Positions 53,565-64,000 of a stretch of 64,000 nucleotides of DNA are shown in pieces. This stretch comes from Sphagnum magellanicum (Eukaryota > Streptophyta > Sphagnopsida > Sphagnales > Sphagnaceae): assembly GCA_021904315.1 (NCBI GenBank), contig CM038918.1, forward strand, positions 17,933,349 through 17,997,348. Direction: 5' to 3'. A program made the position numbers and the translations under genes. Numbering within the stretch: the first letter of the stretch is position 1; the number at the start of each line of letters is the position of its first letter. Below the pieces are notes generated by a model. That model was not told the origin of the DNA, did not search any database, and saw nothing but the letters and a program-made list of their open reading frames with translations.

Positions 53565-54056
53565 TTATGACGTGTATATTGTGGAAGTTTGATGTGAAAT
53601 TCCATGAGCTTTAAAAAAATCTTGAAACTCACATGAACAATCTTCTTTTCCATTGCCAATTCTAAACACCTTCAACTTCTTCCTAGTTTGCATTTCAACA
53701 AAGTTTTTGGATTCACAAAATTTTGTGAAACATTCCTTCTTACTACACAAAAAACTCACAAATTTTTTTCTGGAAAAATCATCAATGAAAATAATGAAGT
53801 ACCTTGCACCACTAAAAGATGGTATTTTGGCAAGCCCCCAAATGTTTAAGTGAATTAGTCCTAACACATCTGTAGCTCGAGGAATTCCATCTACTTGCCA
53901 AATGGCAAAGCCTTCACAAAACTTCATCTTCGATTTGGTTGCCTTGGGAAGTCCTTCCACAAGCTTGTGTTGAACTATGAGCTTCATGTTTCTATTGTTG
54001 AGATGGGCTAATTTATGGTGCCAAAGGTCAAGATTGTTCAACCCAAGATCACACAC
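53565..54056 (-). pseudogene. copia pre-integrase and integrase core fragment
   Basis: 163-codon frame. It has the zinc-binding LWHHKLAHLNNRNM segment, but the second Cys of the following CxxC is Phe (CEGF). The first catalytic Asp of the core appears as Asn (HLNIWG), while IIFIDDFSRK is kept. A mutated, inactive integrase. Confidence 0.8.
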
Positions 54057-54397
54057 TAGTTGTGTAGTTTATGTGGTAGACCAAGTTTTAAAATTCTACT
54101 TGTAAAGTTGGTTACATCACACACCTTCTATTATCACATTCTTGCCTTGGTTTTGATCACACATTGCGACCCTCCAAACTCAATTATATGACCCATGGAC
54201 ACCATTTGTTTTATGCTAAAAACATTATTGACCAGTTCAAGTGCATAAAATATGTTGTTGAAGTAAGTAGGTGTTGTTTTGTCTTTAAGCTTTGGAAATG
54301 TCACCACTTTCCTTCCACCAATTATTTCTTGAATTGTGTTGTTTCTAAGGTAGATCTTCATAGGTGGATTTTCCTCAAAATCCTTCGAACTATTCAT

Positions 54398-56832
54398 GTT
54401 TGTGTGAAAGGTGCATTAATGTGTAACATGCATCGTTATGAGTAGAAATAGACAAGGTTGAAAGGAACACAACGACTTTTCCATAGTTAGCATTGTTCCC
54501 CCCTTTTTTGAGAAAGTTTATAGAAAAGACTGATGCCTTACGAGAGTGGGTGTGGCAACCTTTCTTTCTTTTGGCTTTTTGCCTATATATATGTGTATTC
54601 CTATAGGTGTGGAACCTCGTCATGGTCAAATTCAAAGTTCCAATGGGTCCTGTGATAGTAGCCCTTTTAACTCCAGAGACCAATCTATAGTTCTTTCAAC
54701 TCAATCAATAAGATATACAAAACCAAAAATAATATTATCTAAAGCGTGCATAAACATTTGAAGAGCTAATGAATGTTCCAGACAAGTGCTAGACCAGTTG
54801 ACAACCTAAAGAATTCGATTGCAAAGTTATCAAAGGTGTTGCACATTTTCTCAATCAAAAACTCCTCCAGAAATTTCCACACTGAAAGCAGCTGACTTGC
54901 CTGACAAATAATTAATTGTTCCAGCTAAAAGATATACAGAACAAGCACCTGATTCAACAGACAATCTTCAGAACCAAGAGCATGGATTTCTTTGGCAAGT
55001 TTTCAAAACATAGTGATTTCAGAGTACTCTTCCTATTCTGATTCACTCTCATACCAAGCACACATATATTGATGACTCATTCGACTGCCATACAACCTTC
55101 GCCACATTTGGACCCATTGAAGGACTCAGATGGAAAATCTTTGGCTGAATGTATGTAAGCCAGGTTGCACAATTCCCTTCAAAACTTCCTGCAACACAGA
55201 ACAAAAGGGCTAGCCAATGCTTCTCCCAGGCAATTTCCTCTTTGCTCACTAAAGCACTTCAACATTCCAACCAACAAGATTACCTATTTTCATTGCATGT
55301 AGGAAACCTGCAGAAATGAACAGAGAGCTCCCACCTGTTTGCTTGCTTTGAACTGACGAGTATACTCAACTGTGTCTCAACCCAGTCTAAAATGTAGGTT
55401 TTGATAGGGTTTAAATTGCCAATGGCAATGGTTTCCATCTCCAATGTGCCTGTATTTGTGATATAGCAATTCTTTCTTACAAAAATCAAAGAAAATTCAT
55501 ATCAAGGTTCTCCCAATAGAGGAGTCATCTACCATCAAAGCTCCCACATGACATTTTCATCAGTATAGGGGATTCCCCCATACTTATGATTTAATCTGAC
55601 CTGAAAAGATTTGAGAGATGCAATAATAAGGATATGGAAAATTCAGATCTGGCATCATCACGCAAAGGAAGAAAAAGTGATGACCCCAAAAAGGATGAAA
55701 AACTGAGGAGAGGTTGTAACACTAGTGACAGTCACCCCCATGATAATTGACCTTCAACATCAACATGTACAGTTGTGACTACCTACCATGAGATCCCTGC
55801 TAACTTCATCAGCTCATAGCAGTAGGCGGAGGTAGAGGGTCATACATGGACTCACATACTGAGTTCCTATCACAAGACTGGCAGTAATGAAAGGACTTGG
55901 TCATGATGCTTGCTATCTCAACAAAACATAAAAGAGAAGCAGAAGAGAGGACAAGAAGAAGAAAAAGGGAACACAACAGAAGAGCAAAAACCAAACAACA
56001 AAAGAGGAAAAGAAGAGAGAAACAACTTATTTAAGCACATGATCCTTTTTGGAAAAATCAGGATTTGAAAAGCTCCCCACTCAGGAGGACTAGAAGCCCT
56101 TGAAATCATCCGCATGGGGATTCCAAGGCAGAAATACCAAACACAAATCCTGCTTTGGTAAGCAAAGCTCTTGTTTGTTTCGAACCACACCTAGAAGAGT
56201 AACCTCTTCTCTTCAGAAGACTATTTTAGCTCCACATTTAAGATATAGAACTCATTTGAGCTACAAAGAAAACCAAAAAAATGATCATTGCCTACTCCGA
56301 ATTTGGAAGAACTTGACTAACTGGAATCCAGGAGATGAATACAAGTCAAGTTCATACCTGCATATTCTGGCTGATAGTGTCAAACCTGCCAGTTTTTAAG
56401 TCCTTTGCATTCTAAGATGATGCAAAATTCAAAAATTGCGAGAGAAGCCATTAAAAATATGGTTAAGATTAAAGATTGATTTGCAGTATATGCCACCTCC
56501 AATAGAACCTTTGTCCCACATAATTGCAGGTGTGTATACACCCATAACTGAGTATCTATATGAATATTGAATGCCCTGTCTAAACAATTACTTGCAGAAA
56601 AATGAATCAATTATGAACTCTACTTTCCAAATAAGGTACTTCAACATACATAGGACCAAAACCTCCTGTTTGCGGGCTAACAAAATTGCAAACATTGCAG
56701 AGAAACCTTGAATTCTAAAAGAAAGATAGAACCTCTTTTAAGGAAGGATTGAACATGTTTTCTAACCTGAAAGTTTGAATGTAAGCTAGGTTTGATCATA
56801 AACAAGTGAGTGCTACCTTTCAAAGTTCTTCT
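54398..56832. other. Region between the copia body and RER4-like gene, no gene recognised
   Basis: 54800-56832 is less AT-rich than the spacers and may hold 3' UTR and flank of the minus-strand RER4-like gene. 54400-54750 has a plus-strand TATATATA near 54581 and a CAATAAGATA word near 54705, which could be a promoter or a stray LTR piece, but no matching ends were found. ORFs of 60-99 codons here are not recognisable. Confidence 0.35.
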
Positions 56833-57933
56833 TCAGCTTGTGTGTTCCTTCAGCTCCAGAGATTGGTCCTCAACTGCAGCATTCTCTGCTGTATGTGCAG
56901 GGTCAATATTTTTTGATGAGCTCTGAGAGCCTGTCAGACGAGCCAGAGCCACAAAAGACATCCCACCAAGCACATTGTTGAAGCCTCGAAGAACAAACAC
57001 AGCTGATTTGAATGCTGCAGGATGCAGCCACCCTGCTAAAGAGAATTCAAGACCATTTAGTGTCTGGTATCTAATATTGCAGCTCAATCCCATGTGAAGA
57101 GCCCAGGTGGCAGCATTCAAGATTGTTGGGGGCGGCTTATTTTGGGGCACAAAATTTGGATCCAATTTCTTCCTTGAGGACAGCAAAATATTAGACAGTG
57201 CTGTCCCTACAAGACCTGCAGCAAAGCCAACAACTGCAAACTGCACTCCCTTGTAAACAAAAGTGCCAGTTCGGTCAAAAAAGGAGAATTTCCCAGGCTC
57301 AAACATGTGTCCAGCAGGACAGCTAGCAAAGATTCCTGGAAGATGGGCAGCAACAGATCCTGGCACTGTTGTTGGAGCCAGCAAATACATGAGAGTGAAG
57401 TTCAAGATTAATCCAACTACTACAGTAGAGAAGACAAGATCCAGCTCATTGAGACCAAAATTAGGTCTTGAGGCCATGTCTCCCAACACACAAGCTCCAA
57501 CACCTATCAGCTCCTCCATCAACACCTTAAAAATGAACTGCGGGTCTGCTTTGACTCTTGCTTGCCAACCTCTCAAAAAAGCACCCAGTAAACCTCCAGC
57601 CTGAGATCCACCACTTTCATTCTCTGGTCTTCCCCAAGAATTGTCCCTAGATCCACCACCCCCACCTCCAGCCCCTCCTTTCATGCCTGCTCCGTTACCA
57701 CCACCTTCTAGCACTAGACCTGCCTCGTAACTTGTCTCAGATCCTGAAGCTCGCAAGCTTGCAACATGCAGCAGTCTGGAAGATGTAGCAACCTTGGGTG
57801 CACCAGACTTCACAGGCCTCAAGGAGAGGGATATTTGGTGCTTGGACATGGATTCCGATTGAACCCTGGGCAGGAGAAACTCTGCCATAGATGACATTTG
57901 CATCATTGCAGACTGCTTTAACAATAATGCCAT
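56833..57933 (-). CDS. RER4: RETICULATA-RELATED 4-like plastid protein (DUF3411), 366 aa
   Basis: Single-exon gene, close to Arabidopsis RER4 (At5g12470). RETICULATA-family proteins are chloroplast envelope proteins that affect mesophyll development and leaf reticulation; the molecular activity is unknown. Residues 1-~65 are Ser/Arg-rich with few acidic residues, fitting a transit peptide. ~77-95 is a Gly-rich linker. The DUF3411 core spans ~115-338, including KADPQFIFKVLMEELIG, LGDMASRPNFGLNELDLVFS, NKPPPTILNAATWALHMG, RYQTLNG and the ending ALARLTGSQS. Hydrophobic, likely membrane, segments lie at ~160-181, ~229-251 and ~313-333. The charged tail of ~30 residues is poorly conserved in the family. 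The start fits a transit peptide of normal length. No disruptions are seen. Confidence 0.92.
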   Translation of the reverse strand: MALLLKQSAMMQMSSMAEFLLPRVQSESMSKHQISLSLRPVKSGAPKVATSSRLLHVASLRASGSETSYEAGLVLEGGGNGAGMKGGAGGGGGGSRDNSWGRPENESGGSQAGGLLGAFLRGWQARVKADPQFIFKVLMEELIGVGACVLGDMASRPNFGLNELDLVFSTVVVGLILNFTLMYLLAPTTVPGSVAAHLPGIFASCPAGHMFEPGKFSFFDRTGTFVYKGVQFAVVGFAAGLVGTALSNILLSSRKKLDPNFVPQNKPPPTILNAATWALHMGLSCNIRYQTLNGLEFSLAGWLHPAAFKSAVFVLRGFNNVLGGMSFVALARLTGSQSSSKNIDPAHTAENAAVEDQSLELKEHTS

Positions 57934-58950
57934 AGCTCCACCTTTAAAGCAACTCCAGCAAGGTGCTCAAGGACATACACCTGAAAAATACCTCAAGAAA
58001 ACTTGCCCCCAAACCTACAAGATGGACAACCCAAGATACAAGTCAGAGCAAAAACCCATGGATTTGTATAACATGCAATTGCACACAGAATCCAGGAAAA
58101 CTTATCACTTTTGTGGTATTGGCCTTGGGATTTCCCTTCACAAGGTTGGTGTGTATCGAGACTTCGTGATCTAAGTCTGCTCTTCTTGGTTGACGTTCTC
58201 ATGAGCTTGCATATATTCTACAAGAGATACAAAAACTTCTCTCATACACACACAATCCACCGAAATTTTGTCACTTATTTCCAAACTGTAGTATTTATCC
58301 TCTTACACGTTCATCACACCCCCGATGCTCTCCAATTGACTAGGAACAACACGATATCATGCAGATTCTGCAACAATGTGAAACAAAAACCGTAGGCAAA
58401 ACAGGTTCATATCATATCAATGCGCAGCGGAACAAAAAAAAGTGGACATAAAGCAGACAATCACGACGACCTCTCTGAACCTTGTTCAAGACAATACATG
58501 GCTTCAAGCCCTAAAAAACAAATCGAAATTGAAAATTTCTTCGAAGTTAAAATCGAAGCTTTAAGAGTGCATCAGAAAAGCAAACAAGATCACGCGCTAA
58601 ACTGATATCCAAAGAAACAAAAGAAAAAAGAAAAAAGCTCACACAAGTTGCTGGTTCACCTCTGTAAGTAGTCCTGAAAGCTTCCGCTGGTTTGCCACAG
58701 AAAAGTCCTCCGAAAACCACACCACTAGGCCGTTAAAAAGCCTTCCGAAGGACACAACCATCACCAGCAGCATGACCTCCGTGACATTGCAAAGTTCGGC
58801 AGATCAACAAGTTCTCACGAGAACCCCGCGCTCCCGCGAAATTTTCGATGCAAAAAAACAGAAATAGAAACCCTAGAAAAACAGTCCGCGTCCCCGTACA
58901 CTGCATGAGAAAGAAACGAAACCCTATTCACACTAGTGTTCAGCCGTTTT
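57934..58950 (-). promoter_or_regulatory. 5' leader and promoter of the RER4-like gene
   Basis: This block is less AT-rich than the spacer beyond 58950. A TTTTTCAG acceptor-like site lies ~50 nt before the start codon, so the leader may contain an intron reaching ~58.65 kb. 58650-58930 is the GC-richest part and the likely promoter. No TATA box was placed with confidence. Confidence 0.4.
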
Positions 58951-61690
58951 TTTTTCGAACTTGTCAGGTGCCCGATTCACATTAGTGGGTTTCATTGTTT
59001 TGGATTGAGTTCTTATATGACTAGATATTTGCAATAACTCGTTGCCATGGGTCCTATTTGCAAAGGTTTTTTATTTTTTATTTTTTATTGTTTGCTTTCA
59101 TTTTTGCTTTGGGTTGTGTGTACTCGTGCTCTCACTTGCCTTGTACTTTTGATGGATGGGTTCCGTCTTTGATTTTTAATAACTAGTGTTATGGTGTGTC
59201 ACGTCAATGACCCAATCTACTATAAAATAATGACCATTGTTGTTTACTACATGTAATGAGAAATTTAAATATTTTTTTTATTATATTACAATTTTCAATT
59301 TGACAAATCATCCTTGGTTACTTAGCACAAACTTCTTCTTTTCAATTTTATGATATTGAAAATTTGGATTAAAAAATATATATAGCAAAAAATTACAATA
59401 AAAAATTAAAATAAAATTTGCCTTACACTTTTCTTTGAAACAATCAAAAAAATTGTCAACATACTAATTATAATAGCAAAATCATAACATCACATGACAT
59501 CTTAATGGTCTTTGCAATTACATAATAATTTGATTTTTATGATTGAATAGTTATAATTGTAATCGAAAAATATAGTAATCATTTTTTTGACCAATTAAAA
59601 AATCCATAATATATTGTTGTGATATGTATGGAAACAATCACAAACCTAAATGCAAACAAGCATTTTTCTACAAGTTGGCAGCCCACCAAAACAATGAAAC
59701 CAAAATTTCCCTTAGCATAGATTGTTGCCAATCATAGAATAGCACAAAGCACAAAAATAGGGCAAGAAGGAACATGAAATGGGATAAAGATGATGACAAA
59801 GGAAAACACAAGGGCATTCAACTTTTTTAGATTGTATTAAAAGAATTATAATTCATGATATGAATGCACAAGAGACGGAAAAGAGATCCTAGAAATTAAA
59901 TTTATAACAAATTAAACCTATTGTAATTTGGACAATGAAAGAACCTTGGTAATTTTTAGGCAATTTCTATAGGCAAATCAATATAAATTTAGTAACCATT
60001 AGTAATATCGTAACATTTAATGTTGATACCAACCCTAACGATTTGTAATGTATTGCACCACTAAATGATAAAAAATGGTGGTGGGAATTGAAAATACTAC
60101 AATTAAAAATAAATCCAATTGTGTATTCACTTAGAAGGAATATGTGATTACTATTTTGGGTATAAGATTTTATTAAGAATGCCAAGGTAGTCAACCGTGA
60201 AGCAAATGTTCTCATCTTAATTTTAAATTAAATTAATCCCACAATTTGACCATTTATTTTAGAAATAAAAAACCATTTGTTGTCAAAAATGAATTCTAAA
60301 AACCATTGAAATTGAATTCCTTTGGTGTTTTCATTTGACATGGCCATGGAGAATGTCAAAGTTTTGAAATAGAGAATAAAAAATTAATTTCCTTGAAAAT
60401 TTATGTATATTGACCACAACAATGAATTTTAATATTACAACAATACGATTTTTAATTAATAAATAATATCTTAACACCCAAAACATATTTAATTATTTAA
60501 ATTTATAAGTAGTCAAATTTGTATGAGAACAAACCATTGAGAATAATAGTGGATGTATGGAATATAATTTTAAAAAAAATTAATAATAGTGTTTTTATTG
60601 TGTATCCCATTACTTTTGATATAATAACCAACATTCCAAATATATATAACTATTATGAAAGGGAATAATGTTTTATTAGAATAGTGGGCAACAAGGACAT
60701 AACTAAATAACTTGAAAACAATGTAAGAAGGTAGTCACAATGGTAACAAAGCAACATGTCAACATAACAACCATTAGCAAACAACAGTTTTTCATTGAGC
60801 AAACATAGTGTACAAAATAAATTTTTAATAACTATTCACAAGCTTCAACACCCATACGATCAACATATGTTAATTTATTCATTCAATTGATTTTTAAACA
60901 CTTTGGATATATGTGTTGTTTATGAAGTGTTTTTATTGAGTTGTTAAAGATATAAAATTAAAAAAAGACACATGAACCAATAGTCCATGAAGATGATCCA
61001 TTAGAATGCTTAGAGGAAGAGCAACCAGTTTGCAAAACCTTACACTGAAAAATGAAGTTTATAAAATCAATGTCAAAAATTTTAAAATTTATATCAATTT
61101 ATTTGATAGTTTGATTGTTTGATTTGGTTTTTATTATAAAAGCTTTCCTCTTATTTATTATTCACATGTTGTTTGTCATTGTAGGAAAATTCAACTAATG
61201 ATGAAGAAGGGGATCATAAGGGGAGGGTGTCTATGCCATAGAAGTGCACTAAGTGAAAAGGTTTGAAATTAACATAAAGGAAATAAGGTTTTGGAAATTA
61301 AGGTTTGCAATCTACTTTTTGGTCATTCAACAATGTAACATCTCATAAACCTCAAACCCTAAATTTGGCCACTCCAAAAACAGTTTGTGGGAAGGGGCTA
61401 AATTTTTTTTAATTTCAAAAGTAGTTTGGCTCCTCCCCACAACCATAAATGTTTTTGTGTTTTGGAAGAAACCAAATTTGACTTCTCCCAAAACACATTT
61501 ATTTCAATTGTCTAGTTATTAGGTGTAGAGAATTGTGTTTTGATTATGTTTATGCATTGGTTTTGTTTGTGTTTTGAATGTGTATGTGTTTGTGAGTTTT
61601 GTTGTTGTTCTGAGCTTTTCCTTGCAAGAGGTAAGGCATGAGTTTTTTTTTTTTCCTTTTGAATTCTAATGTTATTGAATTTATCTTCTT
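58951..61690. other. AT-rich spacer, no gene seen
   Basis: AT-rich DNA with one unrecognised 82-codon ORF on the minus strand (59967-60215) and nothing that looks like a domain, RNA gene or terminal repeat. Confidence 0.5.
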
Positions 61691-63000
61691 CATGTCAAAC
61701 TGTTTGGAACATAATGCAAGGTCTTTTGACCAAACTATTGAAGTTATCCAAAGTCAGACTAAATTTAACACATCCAAAATATTGGAAAAGTACAAGATTT
61801 TTCCAAAAAGGTAGGATGAACATACCATTGTGTTAGATGGTGTTGATGCCGATTGTTTGCCTATCTCTTAAGATCAATATTTTGAAATTGGAATAGGGTT
61901 ACATGGAAGGGGACAATGTTTTCTACTTGTACCTTACAAATTGGAAAAAAGAAATAAATTAATTAATGAACATGAGCAAGTGTGGAATGTTTATTGGTGG
62001 GAGGAAAATGAAAGGTTTGAATTTTTTTTAATGGTGGATCTAAACCACCATAAACTCTCAAGGTGCATGTTTTTTGTTTGGGATGGAAATCAGAAGTACA
62101 AGGTGCATGTGGGGATGCCATACATTAAGTGCATCTGTGGTGAAGCTACATCTCAATACATATCCATGGATTCCATCATGTTGGATATGTCTAATGGCCT
62201 TGTGAAATTCTTCACTTGACCATGATGGACCTCAACAAGTAAGACATTCATCTTTTTCACTATTTTTTTTTTTTGTGTCATTTTTGTTTATTTGTTCATG
62301 TGATAATGCATCCTATTGCAGGGCAATTGAAATTGGATCACGTTAAGTTAAACCTTGTACATGAGTTTTTTTTGGTCCAAAATATCAATATCATACATTT
62401 TAAGTAATTTCATTCCTATCAATGTTTATAAAAAATGTGAAAGCACATTTCAAAAGACTTAGCACTCCTTCAAATTTTTTTTTTATAAATATATATGTAA
62501 AACATTCCATTCCCGCCATCTCCATGTGCAAGAATTTCCTTCAAATTGTTAATTTTTTTGTCCAATTTTTACAAAGGGAATTTTTTGTTGTAGTTGATAT
62601 GGTTGTGAAGCTATATTATGAAAATGTTATGATCAAAACAAAACATTTGAAAAACAAGATGCAAATATTCATGGAGAAACCTATGGAACAAGATTAATAA
62701 AACCATTATTCCACATTTTGCAAGCATTTTTTTATATGTGATCCTTCTTTTTGACACAAGTTCCTATAAGAGATACATGTTCATTATGATATAAATTATG
62801 AGCATAAAATGTTCATGGAAAAATTGCAAATGTTAATCTATTGTTTCATGAACCACAAGCAAAAATTAGCATGGCTCAAACAATGGAATGAGTTTGGTTT
62901 GTCAAAGGAAGCTAAAAAGGTCCCAAAGCAGGGATTTTTGGAATCCCAATTTGACAAGTGGTTGCACAAGGCAACTTTCTAGCATTAAGTGACTAAGATG
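61690..63000 (+). pseudogene. Unrecognised decayed coding remnant
   Basis: Plus-strand frames here look protein-like. From ~61871, after a stop, a frame reads DQYFEIGIGLHGRGQC and continues through a 92-codon ORF (61941-62219) with EQVWNVYWWEENERFEFF, MFFVWDGNQKYK and MPYIKCICGE. A second piece at ~62860-62982 reads KLAWLKQWNEFGLSKEAKK and ends with TAG. The frames are separated by stops and T-rich DNA. I recognise no family; a plant transposable-element protein is one possibility. Confidence 0.4.
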
Positions 63001-64000
63001 AAACTTGAATGATTATTTCAATCTTGCTTCAAGTTTAGGAATTAGGTTCCCAAGATTAAACATTTTTTTTAATAACTACAACTTAAGATGGATGCATTCA
63101 AGTTCGATGATGCAACAATTTTTGATTTAAACCTCTTAGTTTGAGATTTTTTGGGTTGATTTCCCTTGTAGATTGCATTTATGAATGGAGGCTTATTGTT
63201 TTCAAATCTATTACTTTAGGGAGTTCAAATCCAAGGATAGAATACAAAGGAACAAGTATTGAGAACAATAGGTTGGAGGAAAATAAGTTCTTGAAAGATT
63301 GTTTTATAAGTAAGTATTTCAATTTTCTAATGCATCTCCAACTTCTCGTTTTCAAAACCTTTTCATTCAACATCCTTCTCCAACATATCTAAAACTTCAA
63401 AACCAACTATCAATGTTGATAATAGGCAAGGAATTCAATTCCATCTAATTTGCATTTGGTGTTGAGAATATCCATGGAAGAATTCATATGAAACTTGGAC
63501 CAATTGCTCAAGTTTTTGACTTTAAAAATTGTTTCATTTCTTTGTAAGTGTTTTTAACATATTTTTTTTCTAGCTTGTGTTTTTAAAAAGATTCCCAATC
63601 TTTTCAGATTTTGGTGAAACTCCAAGGTAAACATCCACATGTATTGCAAAGACATGTTCAATCCTTCATTTGGTTATGGCCGGTACGTGGGTTGTCCTCA
63701 AGATAGTATTCCAACTTTAAGGTTGTTATACACTAGAATAATGAACCTACAAGGTTCAATGAAAGAGTAATAACCTTCTGGGGGTCAAACATGGAGGTTG
63801 TAAAAAAAAACTTATCAAGTAAGAAGAAAGGCAAAAACAAGTGAAATGTGTCTACATAGTAGGTGGGGGATCATCCAAGCTCAACCTTTGTTGACATCCT
63901 AAGTAGTTCATTCTACCTAGGATGTTGATCCTAATGACATAGAAACAATCACATTTAGGAGAAGATTTAATTGGACTCTTATGTTTTTAAAAATTTTAGA
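63001..64000. other. AT-rich spacer, no gene seen
   Basis: Short overlapping ORFs on both strands at 63141-63392, which look spurious. No repeats or domains were recognised. Confidence 0.45.

Larger units (their letters stand above)
51234..54397 (-). mobile_element. 5'-truncated, mutated Ty1/copia retrotransposon body
   Basis: Reading down the minus strand, the domains come in copia order: end of the protease/pre-integrase linker, integrase, RT, RNase H. Several stops and frameshifts break the polyprotein. Similarity starts abruptly at ~54397, just after where the protease DSG motif should be, so gag and most of the protease are missing. No LTR pair was found. The copy is dead and old. Confidence 0.85.

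Noticed and set aside
55000..56800. Possible extra gene with plus and minus ORFs of 70-99 codons
   Set aside because: The frames overlap on both strands, show no domain, and are not joined by convincing splice sites; flank or 3' UTR is simpler.

Overview
The window is nuclear DNA of a land plant, most likely a seed plant with a repeat-rich genome; a gymnosperm is my best guess, but nothing here proves it. The evidence is four plant genes with spliceosomal introns (a TORNADO1-like ROCO protein, a CYP72-clan cytochrome P450, an ASG2/WDTC1-type WD40-TPR protein and a RETICULATA-RELATED 4-like plastid protein), a degraded Ty1/copia element, and very AT-rich spacers full of old repeats. I see no tRNA, rRNA, CRISPR array, bacterial operon or organelle block.

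Layout. 1-5.2 kb is AT-rich spacer with degenerate tandem arrays and one copy of a ~265-bp dispersed repeat. 6.0-10.9 kb (minus) is an intact four-exon gene for a 1289-residue LRR-Roc-COR protein. Just upstream lies a second copy of the dispersed repeat, split by a 598-bp Mutator-like TIR element that has a 9-bp target duplication and a 115-bp internal tandem repeat. 16.2-19.0 kb (plus) is a complete five-exon P450 of 530 residues, with an inverted repeat pair on either side. 20.7-25 kb is spacer with a ~650-720-bp spaced duplication and a dead retroelement gag. 26.5-35.2 kb (minus) is a complete 19-exon gene for a 764-residue WD40-TPR-WD40 protein ending in a CaaX box. Upstream of it is a GC-richer promoter area with a palindromic G-box/ABRE. 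36-51 kb is spacer with minisatellites, a G19 run and two copies of a ~770-800-bp TIR element. 51.2-54.4 kb (minus) is a 5'-truncated, mutated copia polyprotein. 56.8-57.9 kb (minus) is an intact single-exon RER4-like gene with its leader and promoter up to ~58.9 kb. 59-64 kb is AT-rich spacer with an unrecognised decayed coding remnant at 61.7-63.0 kb.

The four genes have unrelated jobs (patterning GTPase, small-molecule hydroxylase, CUL4-DDB1 substrate receptor, plastid envelope protein), and I see no functional cluster. The most unusual structures are the nested Mutator-like element next to the ROCO gene, the GC-AG intron that splits the ROCO P-loop, and the TIR element pair at 42.6 and 48.6 kb. 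I found no clear new biological system. Exon boundaries were read by hand from splice consensus, phase and family similarity; every junction in the three multi-exon genes keeps the reading frame.
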